A stretch of DNA of 54,992 nucleotides from an uncultured Granulosicoccaceae bacterium (GTDB lineage: Bacteria > Pseudomonadota > Gammaproteobacteria > CALCKW01), in assembly GCA_937965695.1 (NCBI GenBank), contig CALCKW010000052.1, forward strand, positions 1-54,992, in the 5' to 3' direction. A program made the translations under genes and the position numbers. The notes under the pieces are model-generated. The model ran no database searches. It worked only from the letters and a program-made list of their open reading frames with translations, and was not told the origin of the DNA. The first letter of the stretch is position 1; each line of letters begins with the position of its first letter. Of this stretch, positions 51,764-54,992 are shown one piece after another.

Positions 51764-52651
51764 TCAGGCGGTCAGAATATCTCGTGCCTCTTGATAGCGC
51801 GCTAGCGTTGCAGTCAAAATGTCTGAAGGCAATTGTGGTCCCGGCGCTGTTTTGTCCCAATCCAACGTGTTTAAGTAATCACGCAGTACCTGTTTGTCAA
51901 AACTCGGTGGGTTTTTGCCAGGTGTCCATTGCTCGGCAGGCCAAAAACGTGATGAGTCGGGGGTTAGCACTTCATCCATCAAAACTAGCTGGTCATTCCC
52001 ATCCAGGCCAAATTCAAATTTGGTGTCCGCGATGATGATGCCGCGCTTGGCTGCGTAACTCGCTGCTCGTTGGTATAAACTAATCGCTGTTTCGCGCACC
52101 TGTTCAGCCAATGATTGACCGATCAAATCTACAGTACGTGCGAAGTCTATGTTCTCATCGTGGTCACCCACATCGGCTTTGGTGGCAGGCGTGAAAATGG
52201 GCGTATCTAGCTTTTGTGCAATTTCAAGCCCGCTGGGTAGTTGGTGGCCGCAAATGGCACCCGTGTTTTTGTAGTCGTTCCAACCCGAGCCGATAATATG
52301 CCCGCGCACGACGGCTTCAATAGGTAGGGCTCGCAAACGTTTACAGACCATCGTGCGACCTTTGGCTTGGGCATATTCCTCTGGGTCTGTTAGCACGTCT
52401 TCTAGTTTTAGATCGACTAGATGGTTAGGTTGATCTTTAAAGTGATCAAACCAAAACAAGGCCACTTCAGTCAGCAGCTGTCCCTTACCAGGCAGTGTTT
52501 GCTCGAACACGACATCGAAGGCAGACACGCGATCTGTGGCAATCATCAGCAGGTGTTGCTCGTCGATAGCGTAAACGTCGCGCACCTTGCCACGATGGAT
52601 CAGCTCTAGATCTTTCAAGTTGCTCTCGGCGACGTCGGTCAGTTGGCTCAT
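51764..52651 (-). CDS. purC: SAICAR synthetase
   Basis: A 295-residue enzyme that joins aspartate to CAIR in purine synthesis. The N-terminal IHRGKVRDVYAIDEQHLLMI, ATDRVSAFDVVFEQTLPGKG, VVRGHIIGSGWNDYKNTG and GIIIADTKFEFGLDGNDQ are diagnostic, with DEVLTPDSSRFWPAEQW near the end. This is the longer form (about 295 residues), as in many gamma- and betaproteobacteria and in yeast Ade1. It is divergent from purEK across 120 bases. Confidence 0.97.
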   Translation of the reverse strand: MSQLTDVAESNLKDLELIHRGKVRDVYAIDEQHLLMIATDRVSAFDVVFEQTLPGKGQLLTEVALFWFDHFKDQPNHLVDLKLEDVLTDPEEYAQAKGRTMVCKRLRALPIEAVVRGHIIGSGWNDYKNTGAICGHQLPSGLEIAQKLDTPIFTPATKADVGDHDENIDFARTVDLIGQSLAEQVRETAISLYQRAASYAAKRGIIIADTKFEFGLDGNDQLVLMDEVLTPDSSRFWPAEQWTPGKNPPSFDKQVLRDYLNTLDWDKTAPGPQLPSDILTATLARYQEARDILTA

Positions 52652-52771
52652 GCTGGTTCTCTGTGTTGATGCCTGTCAAATTGGCCTCAAATTGGCCATT
52701 GGCGTACGATCTTTTTTGCGCACGGCCCGCGAATGCGGGAAAATACTATTTTAAACGAGCGAGATAAAAAT

Positions 52772-53266
52772 ATGTCAAAACCTCTTGTTGGGGTGGTGAT
52801 GGGCAGCACCAGCGATTGGCCGGTGATGCAGAATGCCGTGCAAAAACTGATGGATTTCGGTGTTGCAAGCGAGCACCAAGTGGTCTCGGCGCATCGTACA
52901 CCAGACTTATTGTTCGAATACGCTGAGACCGCCGCAGACCGCGGCTTAGCTTGCATCATTGCCGGTGCAGGTGGTGCAGCGCATTTGCCAGGGATGTTAG
53001 CGGCTAAAACACTCGTGCCCGTATTAGGGGTGCCTGTCCCTTCCAAGCACCTGCATGGTCAGGATTCTCTCTATTCAATCGTGCAAATGCCCAAGGGTGT
53101 TCCCGTGGCAACTTTTGCTATCGGAGAGGCGGGCGCCGTCAACGCCGCCCTTTTTGCAGTTGCGCAATTGGCGGTCAATGACTCCGCTCTGGCAGAAAAA
53201 CTGGCTGAATTTCGTGAGGCGCAACGCCTGGCTGCATTGGCAACGCCACTGCCGGAGGCACTATGA
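52772..53266 (+). CDS. purE: N5-carboxyaminoimidazole ribonucleotide mutase
   Basis: A 164-residue class I PurE. Signatures are [55 protein letters not shown] and [20 protein letters not shown]. It moves the carboxyl group of N5-CAIR to make CAIR. ATG at 52772 was chosen; GAG-type ribosome site upstream. A small hairpin (CCCGC/GCGGG, 52726-52739) lies in the leader. Its TGA overlaps the ATG of purK, so translation is coupled. Confidence 0.97.
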   Translation: MSKPLVGVVMGSTSDWPVMQNAVQKLMDFGVASEHQVVSAHRTPDLLFEYAETAADRGLACIIAGAGGAAHLPGMLAAKTLVPVLGVPVPSKHLHGQDSLYSIVQMPKGVPVATFAIGEAGAVNAALFAVAQLAVNDSALAEKLAEFREAQRLAALATPLPEAL

Positions 53267-54426
53267 GTCGCGAGACGCTGAACCCTTCAAATATTATTTT
53301 GCCAGGGTCGTTGCTCGGTGTTATGGGTGGTGGGCAACTGGGCCGTATGTTTGCTTTGGAAGCAATTCGTCAGGGTTATATGGTGGCGGTTTTTGATCCA
53401 GATCCAAACTCTCCTGCAGGACAGATTGCGCATCAGCATTTATGTGCGCCGTACACAGATCCTGAAGCATTAGACGAATTTGGTGATGCGTGTGCCGCGG
53501 TTACCACAGAGTTTGAAAACGTGCCTGCCGAATCGCTTCGCCGTCTGGCGACTTTGACGCGAGTTGCACCTGGTGCAGATGCGCTGGAAGTGGCGCAAGA
53601 TCGACGAGTGGAGAAAACTTTTTTTAGCAAAGCGGGTATCGATACGGTTCGCTGGCAGGCGATTGAGAATGAGGCTGATGTTGCAGCTGCAGTTGCTGAA
53701 GTAGGGGAGCAAAGCATTATTAAAACTGCCACGCTTGGCTACGATGGCAAAGGCCAGCGCGTTTGTAGCGGTGCCGATGAAGTGCGTACAGCGTTTTTAG
53801 AGCTAGGTGCCGTACCTTGTGTGCTCGAACAACGCGTTGATCTAGCGGCTGAAATCTCTGTGGTAGCTGCTAGAAATGACAACGGCGAAATTGCTTGCTA
53901 TCCGCCGGGTGAAAATGTTCACCGGAACGGCATTTTGCACAGCACTGTCGTACCCGCTCAAGCGACCACAGCGAGATTAGAAGAAGCACAAGACTGTGCG
54001 GTTCGCTTGCTAGAAGCGTTAAATTATGTGGGTGTTCTGGCGCTAGAATTTTTTATCGCCAAAGACGGTCAGATGCTAGCCAATGAAATGGCTCCTAGGC
54101 CACATAACAGTGGTCACTACACACAAGATGCCTGTGCCTCGAGCCAGTTTGATCAGCAGGTTAGAGCTTTGTGTAATATGCCTCTGGGCGATCCTCGAGT
54201 TCAAGGAGCCGCTGGCATGCTGAATTTGCTAGGCGATGCTTGGGCTGAAGGTGACCCTGATTGGCCAGCTGTGCTGGCGCAGGCTGAGAGTACGCTGCAT
54301 TTATATGGCAAAGCCGAAGCGCGTGATGGCCGTAAAATGGGCCATATCAATGTAGTTTCGCAAGACCAAGCCGGTGTACGTGCGTGTCTAGCAGAAGTTT
54401 CCAAAGCGATGAAAATCACCCCATGA
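53263..54426 (+). CDS. purK: N5-carboxyaminoimidazole ribonucleotide synthase
   Basis: A 387-residue ATP-grasp enzyme that makes N5-CAIR from AIR, ATP and bicarbonate, the substrate of PurE. The N-terminal [20 protein letters not shown] is the nucleotide-binding start, [14 protein letters not shown] is the ATP loop, and [20 protein letters not shown] is the conserved PurK end motif. It overlaps purE by four bases. Confidence 0.97.
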   Translation: MSRETLNPSNIILPGSLLGVMGGGQLGRMFALEAIRQGYMVAVFDPDPNSPAGQIAHQHLCAPYTDPEALDEFGDACAAVTTEFENVPAESLRRLATLTRVAPGADALEVAQDRRVEKTFFSKAGIDTVRWQAIENEADVAAAVAEVGEQSIIKTATLGYDGKGQRVCSGADEVRTAFLELGAVPCVLEQRVDLAAEISVVAARNDNGEIACYPPGENVHRNGILHSTVVPAQATTARLEEAQDCAVRLLEALNYVGVLALEFFIAKDGQMLANEMAPRPHNSGHYTQDACASSQFDQQVRALCNMPLGDPRVQGAAGMLNLLGDAWAEGDPDWPAVLAQAESTLHLYGKAEARDGRKMGHINVVSQDQAGVRACLAEVSKAMKITP

Positions 54427-54492
54427 GCGCACGAGAGCCTCAATGTCACAAGGCTCCTCGGCCCATCGGCGCGTAAGACTAGCGGCTAACTC

Positions 54493-54992
54493 TCACTGAT
54501 AGCTAACTTTACCCGACTTTGTGTTGTATGAAATGACATGTTGTTTGCTGCCCAGAGTGGCTGTGTACTGACACACCTCTGCACGATCACCTCTCTGTGC
54601 TTGCCAATCTGCACCGGTGGATACGGCAGCGCGCGGCGCGCCCTCACTTTTCATGATGCCATTCCACACATTCGCGCAATGGATAGCATCGATGGAGACG
54701 GGCGGTTTACTGGCTTTGTAGCTGATGGGCCAGCCCCGCTCACTTGACCACACTCGCCCGTCGCCAAAGCCTTCAATTCGCCCTATTCCACTTTGGCCAT
54801 TGGCAAACCACTGCGCGCGCGCAAGGCGGACAGCATTGTCGAACTCCCCAGCAGTGGAAACGACCGAAATATCTTCACTTTTTAGCGAAGTGGTCAGCTT
54901 TGGCAGTGCCGTTGAGGCCATCAAGACGACGATAATCAGCATTATTGCTGTTTCAGTTAGCGAAAAGCCTTTGTTTTTATTATTATTTCTGG
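54493..54992 (-). CDS. Type IV prepilin-like protein (N-terminus outside the window)
   Basis: The frame stays open to the right edge: upstream of the first ATG (54942) the codons read NKNKGFSLTETAIML. This is the prepilin processing site, Gly-Phe with the +5 Glu in GFSLTE, followed by the hydrophobic helix IMLIIVVLMASTALPK. The mature part has about 150 residues, with two Cys (IHCANVW and EVCQYTATLG) in the C-terminal half that could form a disulfide. It belongs to the type IV pilin/pseudopilin group, perhaps like MSHA minor pilins. It converges on purK. Confidence 0.82.
   Translation of the reverse strand, partial: RNNNKNKGFSLTETAIMLIIVVLMASTALPKLTTSLKSEDISVVSTAGEFDNAVRLARAQWFANGQSGIGRIEGFGDGRVWSSERGWPISYKASKPPVSIDAIHCANVWNGIMKSEGAPRAAVSTGADWQAQRGDRAEVCQYTATLGSKQHVISYNTKSGKVSYQ

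Noticed and set aside
1..54992. CRISPR arrays, insertion sequences, integrases and rRNA genes
   Set aside because: No regularly spaced repeats, transposase or integrase motifs, or rRNA sequence were seen on reading the window; the accessory stretch at 24.9-34.6 kb shows no clear mobile-element borders.

Overview
The window is a chromosomal segment of a gammaproteobacterium. Evidence: a polA / engB / cytochrome c4 / dsbA neighbourhood as in Pseudomonas-like genomes, uvrD just outside the left edge, an rpoD followed by tRNA-Ile(CAU), a tkt-pgk-fba glycolysis cluster, a PutA lacking the ribbon-helix-helix repressor domain next to an Lrp-type regulator, and a TakP-like TRAP transporter. A marine or aquatic lifestyle is plausible (TRAP uptake, proline catabolism, respiratory c-type cytochromes), but genus and order cannot be fixed from the sequence.

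Layout. 0-5.1 kb: the last codons of uvrD, then a TRAP operon on the minus strand (dctP, dctQ, dctM) with a strong terminator-like hairpin between dctP and dctQ. 5.3-20.6 kb: mostly housekeeping genes: a HAD-like protein with an acidic tail, a LOG-family nucleosidase, polA, a MAPEG membrane protein, an EamA exporter, a Tim44-like protein with engB, cytochrome c4, dsbA, long-form GAPDH, a membrane diguanylate cyclase and srkA. 20.8-24.9 kb: an Lrp-type regulator divergent from putA. 24.9-34.6 kb: an accessory stretch with a FimV-like protein, a lipoprotein with an HExxH motif, an IalB-family protein, a decayed beta-propeller gene, a tightly packed three-gene cassette resembling the Zorya anti-phage system (ZorA/ZorB-like proton-channel pair plus a Cys/His-rich HNH-like protein), a flavin reductase and a double SnoaL/NTF2 protein. 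34.7-43.7 kb: purD, an H-NS family gene, tRNA-Ile2, rpoD, tkt, pgk and fba. 43.9-51.6 kb: an ECF sigma factor operon with DUF3619 and DUF3106 genes, a LysR regulator divergent from cytochrome c' plus a cytochrome b561-type protein, and an OmpR-type response regulator/histidine kinase pair beside an isoprenylcysteine methyltransferase-like gene and a Spy/CpxP-like gene. 51.7-55 kb: purC divergent from purEK, and at the right edge a prepilin-like gene cut by the window end.

How the genes work together. Purine synthesis is spread over purD and the purC/purEK pair. Central carbon metabolism is in gap (alone) and tkt-pgk-fba. Periplasmic redox and respiration are represented by dsbA, cytochrome c4 and the cytochrome c'/b561 pair. 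Envelope surveillance is suggested by srkA, the kinase/regulator pair with the Spy-like gene, and the ECF operon. The most interesting element is the zor-like cassette at 30.3-32.9 kb. Its channel genes match the logic of ZorA/ZorB (three-helix MotA/ExbB-like subunit with a helical tail; one-helix MotB/OmpA-like subunit with a conserved Asp). Its third gene, translationally coupled to the second, occupies the effector position and carries an HNH-like zinc-finger region, which recalls type II Zorya (zorA-zorB-zorE) but in a compact and divergent form.
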